Shown one piece after another: positions 14,073 through 21,502 of a stretch of DNA of 22,106 bases. This stretch comes from Myxococcales bacterium. GTDB taxonomy: Bacteria; Myxococcota; Myxococcia; Myxococcales; Myxococcaceae. Each line of letters begins with the position of its first letter. The first letter of the stretch is position 1. Where the stretch lies: positions 11,817 to 33,922 of the forward strand of contig PMBV01000061.1 of assembly GCA_003153055.1 (NCBI GenBank). Direction: 5' to 3'. A program made the translations under genes and the position numbers. Below the pieces are notes generated by a model. That model was not told the origin of the DNA. It did no database searches and saw only the letters and a program-made list of their open reading frames with translations.

Positions 14073-15917
14073 CTACCTCCGCCAGGCATACGGAGGCGGG
14101 GTCGTGACCTCCGTGATGCTCTGGCTGGGCGAGGTGCCGTCGACGAACCCGGTGTAGTTCCCGCTGCTCACGGTCAGCCGGGCGCCGCGGAGCTCGACGT
14201 CTCCGTAGAGCCTGGCGCTGCCCGTGATGGACTGAAAGGGCTCGAAGATGCCGACTGGGTAGAACGAGGTCTCGAGCCTCGCCGCCCCGCCGACCGTCAT
14301 CATACTGCTCAGCGTGCCACCGACTCCGCTGACGACACTGAGGCCACCCACCGTGCCGCCGGTCACCCTGCCGCTGAGGATGGTGGCGTGGTCTTCGATG
14401 CGCGCGGTGCCGCTGACGTCGCCCCCGAGCACCTGGGCGAAGGGGCCAACGTAGACCGAGTCGGGGACGCTCGCCAGCGCGCAGCCTCCGCCGTTGGCGT
14501 GCCGAGAAAGCCCGCTGGGGCAGGCGTCGAGCTGCCCACCCACGAAGCCCTGGGGCCAGGCGTTCTCCAGCTCTAACATGTATGGGTAGCGGTAGATGGT
14601 TGGGAAAGGCTGGTCCCAGAAGACCGACTGCGTCACCGAGGGCGTCGCCATCACCACCAGCCACACGTTCTCGCCAGGGCTCACGCACACCATCAGCGTG
14701 CCGTCGGCGCCTCGTTGCAAGCGGCTGTAGCGAGCCGAGGTGTTGGACGCATCGGTGCGGACCACGCCCCATCGCCAATCGGAGCTCGCGCCTTCCTGCG
14801 TGACCCCGCGGAAGGTGACGGTCATGGTCGTGGCTTTTCGGTCTGGGTACAGGCGCACCACGTTGTAGCCCCATCGCTGTGGCGCCCAGAGGTACGGCGA
14901 GACGAAGCGTCGGCCGGTGGCGAACGAGGGCTCCAGCGGATCGAGCCTCGTCAGGCGCAGCCGCCGGTAGGGGGTCGAGGAGACGTCCGCGGGGTCGCCG
15001 TAGGTCGCCCTGAACGCCGTGCCCGGATCGACTGACGAGACCCCTGGCGCCGGGTCTACGTAGTCCCAGGTGATGTTGTGCATCGCCCACTGCCCGAAGA
15101 AGTCGTTGAGTTGGCTTGCGCTCCACCCCTGGGTCGCGGCGAGGTTGGCAAAGGGGTCGCGGCCCGGCGTGGTGGTCGTCCAGAGGGCGTTGACCGCTTC
15201 GTAGCAGTGCGTGTCTTTGAGGTACTCGAGGAATTGCCAGTTGCAGTATCGGTTCCGGGTCGAGCCCAGGTAGAGGTGTGGCGCGTTGACGAACAGCTCG
15301 GAGCAGTTCATGTCCGAACGGAACTCGGCCAGCTGATGCGCCATGAAGTTGGCGTAGCTGACGCGGAACCAATTGCAGGTGTCACCGGCGCCGGGAGCGC
15401 AGTCGAGGCCGTGGTACTGGCTCAGCATGGCCCCGACGAAGCTGAAGGCCAAGGCCCAGTGGTCGTCAACCGATGACGGGGCGAGCCAGATGCCCAGGGA
15501 GTTGGCGCCCCAGGTTGCCCCGGTGATGGGAGAGCCGTCTCGCACCATGACGCTCGTCTTGTGCTTGACCGCCATGCTGCAGAACGGCTCGGGGAGGAAG
15601 ATGGGGCTCGAGAAGAAGACGGGCCAGATGGCGTTCTCGAGCTCGTCCGTGATGGCCTGCGCTTGGCCCTGAGTGATGACCCCGTTCGAGTAAACGGCGA
15701 AGTGTGGTGACTGTGTCAGCAGCGCATCGTCGGCGTTCGGCGAGCCGTCGGCCAGCCACTCCCCTGGCGCGCACGGAGTCGTGGCCGAGGTCGCGCAGGT
15801 CGTCGCCCAATCGGTCGTGGTGGTGCCCTGGTCACATGACCACCCGACCGCGTCTTGCGTCGTGCAGGCAGAGGCGGCGATCGCCACGATGAGGAGTCGA
15901 GCCAACAAGCCGGTCAA
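14073..15917 (-). CDS. Lipoprotein resembling DUF6055/Svx family, zinc motif absent, with beta-helical tail
   Basis: The 614-residue product starts at a TTG at 15917 (another TTG at 15908 is possible) behind a weak GAGAG site. The signal peptide ends in a lipobox (IAASAC, Cys18). Residues about 70-290 resemble DUF6055, the domain of Svx-type proteins of pectolytic plant pathogens: TSVMVRDGSPITGATWGANSLGIWLAP, NFMAHQL, LGSTRNRYCNWQFLEYLKD and LNDFFGQWAMHNITWDY. Svx is described as a gluzincin peptidase, but no HExxH is present here: the expected site reads ALAFSFVGAML, and the third-ligand region reads WFRVSYA. Residues about 490-600 are hexapeptide-like strands (VYVGPFAQVLGGDVSGTARIEDHATILSG), a beta-helix. 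It converges on the PL1 gene across 63 bases. Family assignment is from memory. Confidence 0.6.
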   Translation of the reverse strand: MTGLLARLLIVAIAASACTTQDAVGWSCDQGTTTTDWATTCATSATTPCAPGEWLADGSPNADDALLTQSPHFAVYSNGVITQGQAQAITDELENAIWPVFFSSPIFLPEPFCSMAVKHKTSVMVRDGSPITGATWGANSLGIWLAPSSVDDHWALAFSFVGAMLSQYHGLDCAPGAGDTCNWFRVSYANFMAHQLAEFRSDMNCSELFVNAPHLYLGSTRNRYCNWQFLEYLKDTHCYEAVNALWTTTTPGRDPFANLAATQGWSASQLNDFFGQWAMHNITWDYVDPAPGVSSVDPGTAFRATYGDPADVSSTPYRRLRLTRLDPLEPSFATGRRFVSPYLWAPQRWGYNVVRLYPDRKATTMTVTFRGVTQEGASSDWRWGVVRTDASNTSARYSRLQRGADGTLMVCVSPGENVWLVVMATPSVTQSVFWDQPFPTIYRYPYMLELENAWPQGFVGGQLDACPSGLSRHANGGGCALASVPDSVYVGPFAQVLGGDVSGTARIEDHATILSGRVTGGTVGGLSVVSGVGGTLSSMMTVGGAARLETSFYPVGIFEPFQSITGSARLYGDVELRGARLTVSSGNYTGFVDGTSPSQSITEVTTPPPYAWRR

Positions 15918-16050
15918 GCTCTCTCACGGTAACAGCAGCGCTCGGGGCCGAGAAGCTCAGGGTTCAGGCATGTGAGCATGTAGGCAATTGGCGGAGCGCT
16001 TGGCGTGTTCTGCTTCGTGGGGCCACCGGGGACCGTTACAGTGGCCACCA
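15918..16050. other. Divergent intergenic region
   Basis: This 133-base gap holds the start regions of the DUF6055-like gene (minus) and the exported barrel protein (plus). GGTAAC near 15928 and GTTAC near 16036 form widely spaced inverted words. I see no convincing sigma-70 or sigma-54 promoter and no small gene. Confidence 0.4.
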
Positions 16051-17439
16051 ATGGCCTTCAGTTCGGCGCGTGCTTGCGCTCTCGCGATCCTCGTATCCGG
16101 TCTGGAGGCGACTGCCCAGCGCATCTCGGTGAGCGACTTCGCCGGCCGGGGGAGCGGGGCGGTGCGCAACCAGCTCATCGCCCGGCTGTGCACGAAGGTC
16201 GAGTGTGTGCCGGCGACCAAGGTGACCGTCGGCGGGCGCTTCGACCCCAAGAAGGCCCAGAAGGAGGGCCTCGAGGCCTTCGTCACCGGCACCGTCACCA
16301 AGCGCGGAAAGCAGGCGGTCATCGAGCTGGTGCTGCTGACGCAGAAGGGCGCGCAGAAGACCAAACGCGTGCTTCCGCTCGACCGCTCCGGTCTGCTGTC
16401 GGAGCAGAGCGTCGCGGCGGTCGCGGGGCTGTTCAAGACCCCACCAGCTGATCCACGACCCTCGGCCAGGGCGCCCGTTCCGACGCCCGAGCCCTCACGG
16501 CCCTCCGCGCCGGCGCTGGTCTCGACGGCGCCTGCACCGTCCGTCGAGAGGGAGCCGCCCGCTGAGCCCGTCGCCGAGCCCCCGCCCAGCCCGACCCAGC
16601 GACCAGAGCCGCAAGTCCGTCAGGTCGTCACCCAGCCCTCGTCTTCCGCGACCAGTCAGGTGTCCTCGCCGGCGGCGAAGCCTGTCTTCTTGTCGGTGGA
16701 GCTCGGGTCCGACGTGCTCAATCGACAGCTGAGGTACTTCAACGTGGCCCAGGCCTCGGCCGACATCGCCCCCCTGCGTGGGTACGACCTCGACGCCTTC
16801 GCCCTGCCGACGCTGAAGGTCGAGTTCTACCCCTTGGCGCTCGTCCGAACCGACAAGGTGGCCGGGCTGGGCATCGAGGGGGCCTTTGGGTTCAATCCTC
16901 TGCTCAGATCCCACACGGCCAGCGGCTCCGAGATGTATGCGACGACGGCGGTTTTGGGCCAAGCCGCGCTGAGGTGGAAGCTCGTGGTGTCCGATTCCTA
17001 CCCGCTCTCGGTGACGCCCTTCGTGGGCTTCAGGGTTCAGTCGTTCACCGTCGAGGCGCAGTCGGTCGGCACTCCCAAGCTGATTCCGAACTTCAACTAC
17101 GTGAGCCTGCGGGCCGGCTTGGCCTTAGACGTGCCGGTGGTGCCAGACCTGCTCTTCATCGTCGCGCGGGTCTCCGGGCTGCCGGTGTTCTCCTCGGGGG
17201 AGATTCTCTCGAGCGCCTACTTCAAGAGCGGATCGACCTTGGGCGTCGAGGTGAGCGGGGGTTTGCGGGTCAAGCTCGCCCGCGTCCTCGACCTCCTCGC
17301 GACCTTCGAGATGTCGCAGTACCAGCTCAGCTTTCGCCCCAACGACGGCGACCCGTACGTGGCGCAGAACGATGGGAGCCCCGTCTACGCGGTCGACCGG
17401 TACCTCGGTGGCAACTTCACCGTGCGGCTCGCGCTCTGA
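16051..17439 (+). CDS. Exported protein: TolB-N/CsgG-like N-domain, Pro linker, outer-membrane barrel
   Basis: The start is placed at the ATG at 16051 (462 residues) because it opens a signal peptide, MAFSSARACALAILVSGLEATAQ; an ATG at 15988 would bury it. Residues about 24-130 form an alpha/beta domain (RISVSDFAGRGSGAVRNQLIARLC, GLEAFVTGTVTKRGKQAVIELVLL), the pattern seen in proteins that assemble 'dynamic' periplasmic components such as TolB-N and CsgG. A Pro/Ser/Ala linker (131-208) leads to about 250 residues of alternating strands with aromatics, ending FTVRLAL, a typical outer-membrane barrel C-terminus. It ends six bases before the convergent stop codon of the cytochrome gene. No enzymatic motif is seen; role unknown. 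Confidence 0.72.
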   Translation: MAFSSARACALAILVSGLEATAQRISVSDFAGRGSGAVRNQLIARLCTKVECVPATKVTVGGRFDPKKAQKEGLEAFVTGTVTKRGKQAVIELVLLTQKGAQKTKRVLPLDRSGLLSEQSVAAVAGLFKTPPADPRPSARAPVPTPEPSRPSAPALVSTAPAPSVEREPPAEPVAEPPPSPTQRPEPQVRQVVTQPSSSATSQVSSPAAKPVFLSVELGSDVLNRQLRYFNVAQASADIAPLRGYDLDAFALPTLKVEFYPLALVRTDKVAGLGIEGAFGFNPLLRSHTASGSEMYATTAVLGQAALRWKLVVSDSYPLSVTPFVGFRVQSFTVEAQSVGTPKLIPNFNYVSLRAGLALDVPVVPDLLFIVARVSGLPVFSSGEILSSAYFKSGSTLGVEVSGGLRVKLARVLDLLATFEMSQYQLSFRPNDGDPYVAQNDGSPVYAVDRYLGGNFTVRLAL

Positions 17440-17445
17440 GGCTCA

Positions 17446-19962
17446 TCACAGGTTGACGCAGAAGCCGCCTGAGGCCATTCCACCCGCGGGCACCGAGGCG
17501 TTGAAGTCCTGGCCGGAGATGACGTAGCTGGTGCCCGTGTGGGAGAGGATCTGGAAGTTCCAGAAGTTGTAGATGGTGCCGGTGATCGTCACCCGTACGC
17601 GCCAGGCGACCGAGTGGTTCGAGGGGTTGGCGATGGTGATGGAGCTGCAGGCCCCCGTCGCCCACTGGTTCGTCGTCTCCATCGCGACCGTCACCTCGGG
17701 GGTGAGGTTCGGGTCCGTGGTCCCCGCGTCGGGCATCGACCCACCGCCGCCGCCGTTGCCGCCACCGCTCCCACCACCACCACCGGTACCAGTCCCACCG
17801 CCAGCACCACTCCCACCGCCAGCACCACTCCCACCGCCAGCACCACTCCCACCGCCAGCACCACTCCCACCGCCAGCACCACTCCCGCCGCCAGTGCCAC
17901 TGATGCTCGAGCTGAGGTCGGGGCCGCGACGCCTGAACTGACTCGTCTGCGTCAGATCGACGAGGAGCTGGTCGATTTCGCCGGGCCCGCTGGCGAAGTG
18001 CTGGCGTACCTCGTCGGTGAGGCACGACGTCTGGGCGTTCTCTTTGAGACCGTAGGCGAAGCGCGACCACTCGAGGGCGAAGCACGAGGCGACCTCGCTC
18101 GACCCGGCGAGCCGCGCGGACAACTGGTCGATGCCCGTGAAGGTGCCGTTGGTGGAGAGCGTGGCGAGCACCTCTCCGCTGTCATCGATGGCCAGCGTGC
18201 CCTCGGTGGCGCGGTACCGACCGATGCCGTCGTAGTGCTCGAAGCCCCAGCCCAGCGGGTCGACCAACCGGTGGCAGCTGTTGCATGCGGGGATCGCCGA
18301 GTGCGCGGTGTACCGCTGCCGCGTCGTCATGCTCGGGTCGGCCGCGGGCGGCTGAGCCACCACTCCCGAGGGCGGCGTGGGCAAGACCTGGCATAGGAGC
18401 TGCTCGCGCACCAGCTTGCCCCGCGAGATGGGCGAGGAGCCGTTGGGCCGGGCGTGAGCCGTGAGCACGGCCCCGGTGCCGAGCAACCCCGGGCGCGCCG
18501 TGACCGTGCCGAAGCCGGCCGAGTCGGTCGTGGCTGGCGCGGAGATGCCGTAGAACTGGGCCAGCGAGGCGTTGACGTAGGTCTTCTTCTGAATGAACAC
18601 CTGAGACAGCGTGCCTCCGCTCTGCACCACGGCGGCGACGAGCCTCGAGACCTCCTCGGCCATGTCAGCTCGAAGGGCCGGCGTGAGCTCGGGGTAGAGG
18701 GTGACGTCCTTGGGGAGAAAGGCGAGCTGGTCCAACGTCAGCCATTGAGAAGTGAAGCGGTCGAGGGCGCCACGGGCTCGAGGTGAGGCGATGAGCCTCT
18801 TGGCCTGGGTGGCGATGGCGGTGGGGTCGCGCAGGCCGTCGCTGGCGGCGAGGGTCCACAGCGTGTCATCGGGTGGAGCGCCCCACAGGAAGTACGACAG
18901 CTCGCTGGCGATCTCGTAGCTCGTCAGGGCGTAACCACCGGCCGCGTCGGCGACGCCCAGCTCGTTGCGGTAGAGGAAACCAGGCGACTGAATGAGGCCG
19001 CTCAGCATGAGCTCCATGCCGCTCTGATGGGCCGGAGTCCCACTGGGAGCCGTCTCCCGGCCGACCTGGTAGACGCCCACCCACCTGGTAACTTCGGTGG
19101 CCGTGAGGGGCCGCCGGAAGACGCGGCTCGCCGGGCCCTGGAGCCAGGCCTTGGCGCACGTCGGGCCGTCTCCGGTGCAGGCGTACGCGGGGTTGGCCGC
19201 CACCAGCCCGGCCGCGTCCTCGGCCACCTTGCGGAGCTGATCGGCCAGAAGGGGCGTGACGGTGAGGGCCCGGGCGCTGTTGTCGAAGCCGCTGATCGTG
19301 GTGTCGGGCACCAGGGTCGCCGCGTAGCTCTTTGAGACGGCGAACACGTCGTGGAGCGAGTTGTCGAGCTCGGCCCGGGTCAGTCGCCGCAAGAGCCGCG
19401 GGCCGGGGTCGCCGGCCTTGCATGACTGGGCTTCACAGGCGCCCGGATCGTTCCGTATTCGCCCGGTGAAGTCGGCGAGGGCGAAGTATTCGGCGCTGTC
19501 GGTCAACACCACCAGGCCACCCACGTGGTTGACTCCAGTGGGCCTCCGCAGGAGGAGCGGTTGGCCCTCCTCGGTCGTCATGGCCATGCCGGTGGCCGCG
19601 AGGAGGTTCTGCTCCATCGCTCCGGGCGTCGAGGCGGGCACGACGTAGACCATGCGAGAGTTGTTGGCGACGCCTCCCGCGCTGTGGCAGGGCGCGCACT
19701 GGGTGGCCAGCACGCGGTTCCACACCTGGGTCTCGAAGAAGCCCGCGTCGGGGGCGCAGGGCGAGGTGCTGGCTCCTCCATCCCACGTCTGCCCCCCACT
19801 GCCTCCACCGGCGGCACCGCCAGCCCCACTCGAGCCTTCTCCTCCTCCGACCTGGCCACCGTCGGCTCCACCGCCGCCGATGACTCCGGGCGTGCTGCAC
19901 GCCGAGAGCGTCGCGAGGAGCCCAACGACGCCGATCACGAGGAGCCGAGCGCGGGCGTTCAT
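17446..19962 (-). CDS. DUF1587/1595/1592/1588/1585 c-type cytochrome lipoprotein with C-terminal CBM2
   Basis: The 838-residue product starts at an ATG overlapping the DUF1552 stop (TGATG); a GTG one codon earlier is possible. The lipobox is TLSAC (Cys22), followed by a Gly/Ser-rich spacer. A first heme motif, CAPCH, lies at 89-93. Then come DUF1587 (RLTRAELDNSLHDVF), DUF1595 (VFRRPLTATEVTRW), DUF1592 (SGLIQSPGFLYRNELG, ALTSYEIASELSYFLWG), DUF1588 (LTAHARPNGSSPISRG and a second heme motif CNSCH at 560-564, then LVDPLGWGFEHYDGIGRYR) and DUF1585 (EWSRFAYGL). A Gly/Ser/Ala linker (688-745) joins a CBM2-type module (about 755-838) with W767, W787 and W801 in the usual places and paired Cys772/Cys835. 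CBM2 modules bind crystalline cellulose. The family's catalytic role is unknown; a redox role is inferred from the hemes. Confidence 0.88.
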   Translation of the reverse strand: MNARARLLVIGVVGLLATLSACSTPGVIGGGGADGGQVGGGEGSSGAGGAAGGGSGGQTWDGGASTSPCAPDAGFFETQVWNRVLATQCAPCHSAGGVANNSRMVYVVPASTPGAMEQNLLAATGMAMTTEEGQPLLLRRPTGVNHVGGLVVLTDSAEYFALADFTGRIRNDPGACEAQSCKAGDPGPRLLRRLTRAELDNSLHDVFAVSKSYAATLVPDTTISGFDNSARALTVTPLLADQLRKVAEDAAGLVAANPAYACTGDGPTCAKAWLQGPASRVFRRPLTATEVTRWVGVYQVGRETAPSGTPAHQSGMELMLSGLIQSPGFLYRNELGVADAAGGYALTSYEIASELSYFLWGAPPDDTLWTLAASDGLRDPTAIATQAKRLIASPRARGALDRFTSQWLTLDQLAFLPKDVTLYPELTPALRADMAEEVSRLVAAVVQSGGTLSQVFIQKKTYVNASLAQFYGISAPATTDSAGFGTVTARPGLLGTGAVLTAHARPNGSSPISRGKLVREQLLCQVLPTPPSGVVAQPPAADPSMTTRQRYTAHSAIPACNSCHRLVDPLGWGFEHYDGIGRYRATEGTLAIDDSGEVLATLSTNGTFTGIDQLSARLAGSSEVASCFALEWSRFAYGLKENAQTSCLTDEVRQHFASGPGEIDQLLVDLTQTSQFRRRGPDLSSSISGTGGGSGAGGGSGAGGGSGAGGGSGAGGGSGAGGGTGTGGGGGSGGGNGGGGGSMPDAGTTDPNLTPEVTVAMETTNQWATGACSSITIANPSNHSVAWRVRVTITGTIYNFWNFQILSHTGTSYVISGQDFNASVPAGGMASGGFCVNL
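17793..17900 (-). repeat. 18-base minisatellite encoding the Gly/Ser/Ala linker
   Basis: Five identical 18-base units (TCCCACCGCCAGCACCAC on the plus strand) run from 17793 to 17882, and a sixth unit with three changes ends at 17900. On the coding strand each unit encodes GGGSGA. The array lies between the cytochrome body and the CBM2. Being a multiple of three, copy-number changes would alter linker length without a frameshift. Confidence 0.95.
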
Positions 19963-21371
19963 CACAGCCCCGCCAATGGACCCGAGCCGAAGTCGGGGTT
20001 GCCGAAGGTTGTGTTGGTCAGGCCCAGGGCCTGGCAGATGGACACGTGCAGGTGCACGTGCGAGGCCCCGCCGGTGGTGAGGTACCGGCCTGGGGTGAAT
20101 GCGCCGCCACCGGCGATGACCATCGGCACGTCAGTGCAGACATGGAGCCGGGAGTCGCCCATTTCCTTGGCCCACAGCACCAGCGTGGAGTCGAGGAGCG
20201 TGCCTCCAGTCGGGTCGGGCGTGGCGGCGAGCTTGTCGACCAGGTAGCCGAATTGTTCGGCGAACCAGCGCTCGCACTTGATGAAGTTGCCCAGGCCCGT
20301 GGTGTCGGCGTCGCCGCAGTGCGACAGGGCGTGGTGGCTGTCGGACACGCCCAGCCAGCTCAGCACATGGGGGGCGACGGTGAAGGCCCACTGGAGCGAG
20401 GCGACCTTGGTCGCGCCGCAGGCCAGCGCCGAGACCAACAGATCCATCTGGTTCTTGCCGATGGTCGGCATGTTGGCGTTGTCATTGAGGTCGACCGCCG
20501 GGGGCGCCGTGCCTCCCGAGCACGCCACCACGCTCGAGCCGTCGAGCCCGAGGGTGCGCTCGAGGGAACGCAGCGAGCTGAGGTGCTGATCGAGCTTGAG
20601 CTGCTCCTCGGTGCCGATGCGGCCCCTCAGGTCGGCGAGGTCGCCCTTGACGGCGTCGAGCACGCTCTTCCGCCGCCTCGCCAAGGGGTCCAGCGTGCCG
20701 GCGTCGGTGGTCGCGGTGTAGGAGGAGAAGACGCGGCCGAAGACGCTCCTGGGGTCATCGTCGGGCGGGGCGTAGGTGGCCGGCGCCGTGTAGGACATGC
20801 GGGTCTGAGGCCCCGCGCCCCACATCGAGGTCTGCACTCCCAGCTCGAGGGAGCGCAGGCGGGTGGAGCCGCCGATGGACGCGGCGACGAACTGGTCGAT
20901 GGACATGCCCTTCGAGGCATCGGTGGCCCGGCCGTTGGCGGTCAGCATCGCCACCATTCCGCCTTCATGGTTGCTGGCGTTGGTGAACTTCAGGCCGTCG
21001 ATCACCACCAGCTTGTCCTTCTGCGCCGCCAACGGCTCGAGCACTGAACCAGCGGGGAAGGTGAAGCTGGTCTCGGTGCCGGAGGGGCGCCATTTGGCGG
21101 GCACCGTTCCGTTGGGGTTGAACACCACGACCAACCTCTTTGCCTGGCCGGGCGCCGCGAGGGCCTTTCGGGGGTTCAACAGCTCGAGGAAGGGCGCCGC
21201 GAGAAGGGCCGCGCCGACGCCAGCGGTGAAGGACCGACGGCTGACGGTGCGTCGCTCCCAACGGTCTTGTTTTGCACGATTTTCCTTGGAAACGGACGAC
21301 TCGTTCTCCTCGGGGGTCGAGGTTGACTCACCACTGGGAGAATCGATGGGGGACATGGCGTCGAGGCACAT
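19962..21371 (-). CDS. DUF1552 exported protein, partner of the DUF1592 cytochrome
   Basis: The 469-residue product has a twin-arginine-like signal at about residues 41-72: RTVSRRSFTAGVG then a hydrophobic stretch ending KALAAPG, preceded by a long polar leader (an ATG at 21356 is an alternative start; neither has a good ribosome site). The body shows DUF1552 features: RLVVVFNPNGTVPAKWRP, a GLKFTNASNHEGGMVAML motif, a DxH-like SDSHHALSHCGD segment, and the closing WAKEMGDSRLHVCTDVPMVIAGGG ... GRYLTTGGASHVHLHVSICQALG. It lies upstream of, and overlaps, the cytochrome gene (TGATG), so the two are translationally coupled and probably made in fixed ratio. DUF1552/DUF1592 pairs are common in myxobacteria and related phyla. 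Tat export suggests folding or cofactor loading in the cytoplasm. Function is not established. Confidence 0.9.
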   Translation of the reverse strand: MCLDAMSPIDSPSGESTSTPEENESSVSKENRAKQDRWERRTVSRRSFTAGVGAALLAAPFLELLNPRKALAAPGQAKRLVVVFNPNGTVPAKWRPSGTETSFTFPAGSVLEPLAAQKDKLVVIDGLKFTNASNHEGGMVAMLTANGRATDASKGMSIDQFVAASIGGSTRLRSLELGVQTSMWGAGPQTRMSYTAPATYAPPDDDPRSVFGRVFSSYTATTDAGTLDPLARRRKSVLDAVKGDLADLRGRIGTEEQLKLDQHLSSLRSLERTLGLDGSSVVACSGGTAPPAVDLNDNANMPTIGKNQMDLLVSALACGATKVASLQWAFTVAPHVLSWLGVSDSHHALSHCGDADTTGLGNFIKCERWFAEQFGYLVDKLAATPDPTGGTLLDSTLVLWAKEMGDSRLHVCTDVPMVIAGGGAFTPGRYLTTGGASHVHLHVSICQALGLTNTTFGNPDFGSGPLAGL

Positions 21372-21386
21372 AGAGGAGGGGACCGA

Positions 21387-21417
21387 TGGATCGGGTCAGG
21401 TCGGCCAGTATGACCCG
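21387..21417. promoter_or_regulatory. Inverted repeat and shared 14-mer in the GH48/DUF1552 divergent region
   Basis: CGGGTCA (21392-21398) and TGACCCG (21411-21417) are a perfect seven-base inverted repeat spaced by 12 bases, in the 131-base gap between the divergent start codons. The left arm lies inside the 14-base sequence (21387-21400) also found upstream of the PL9 lyase. It could be an operator controlling both the GH48 gene and the DUF1552-cytochrome pair. No clear -35/-10 pair was found. Confidence 0.4.
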
Positions 21418-21502
21418 AAAATTGCGATCACACCTCATTTGCGGCCGGAGGTGGACGCCGCACGCGAGGCGACCGCCCCTGGGATTCCAAGCCGGAGGTT
21501 GC

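Noticed and set aside
15985..16010. Sigma-54-like element (TTGGCGGAGCGCTTGGC)
   Set aside because: The second dinucleotide is GG rather than the required GC ten bases after the first GG, and no enhancer-binding-protein gene or site is visible.
17793..17900. Possible CRISPR-like short repeat array
   Set aside because: Units are contiguous with no spacers, in frame, and encode a Gly/Ser/Ala linker inside a gene.
21418..21433. CRP-like site upstream of GH48 (TCACA word)
   Set aside because: Only one half-site is present; the partner TGTGA at the right spacing reads GAAAA.
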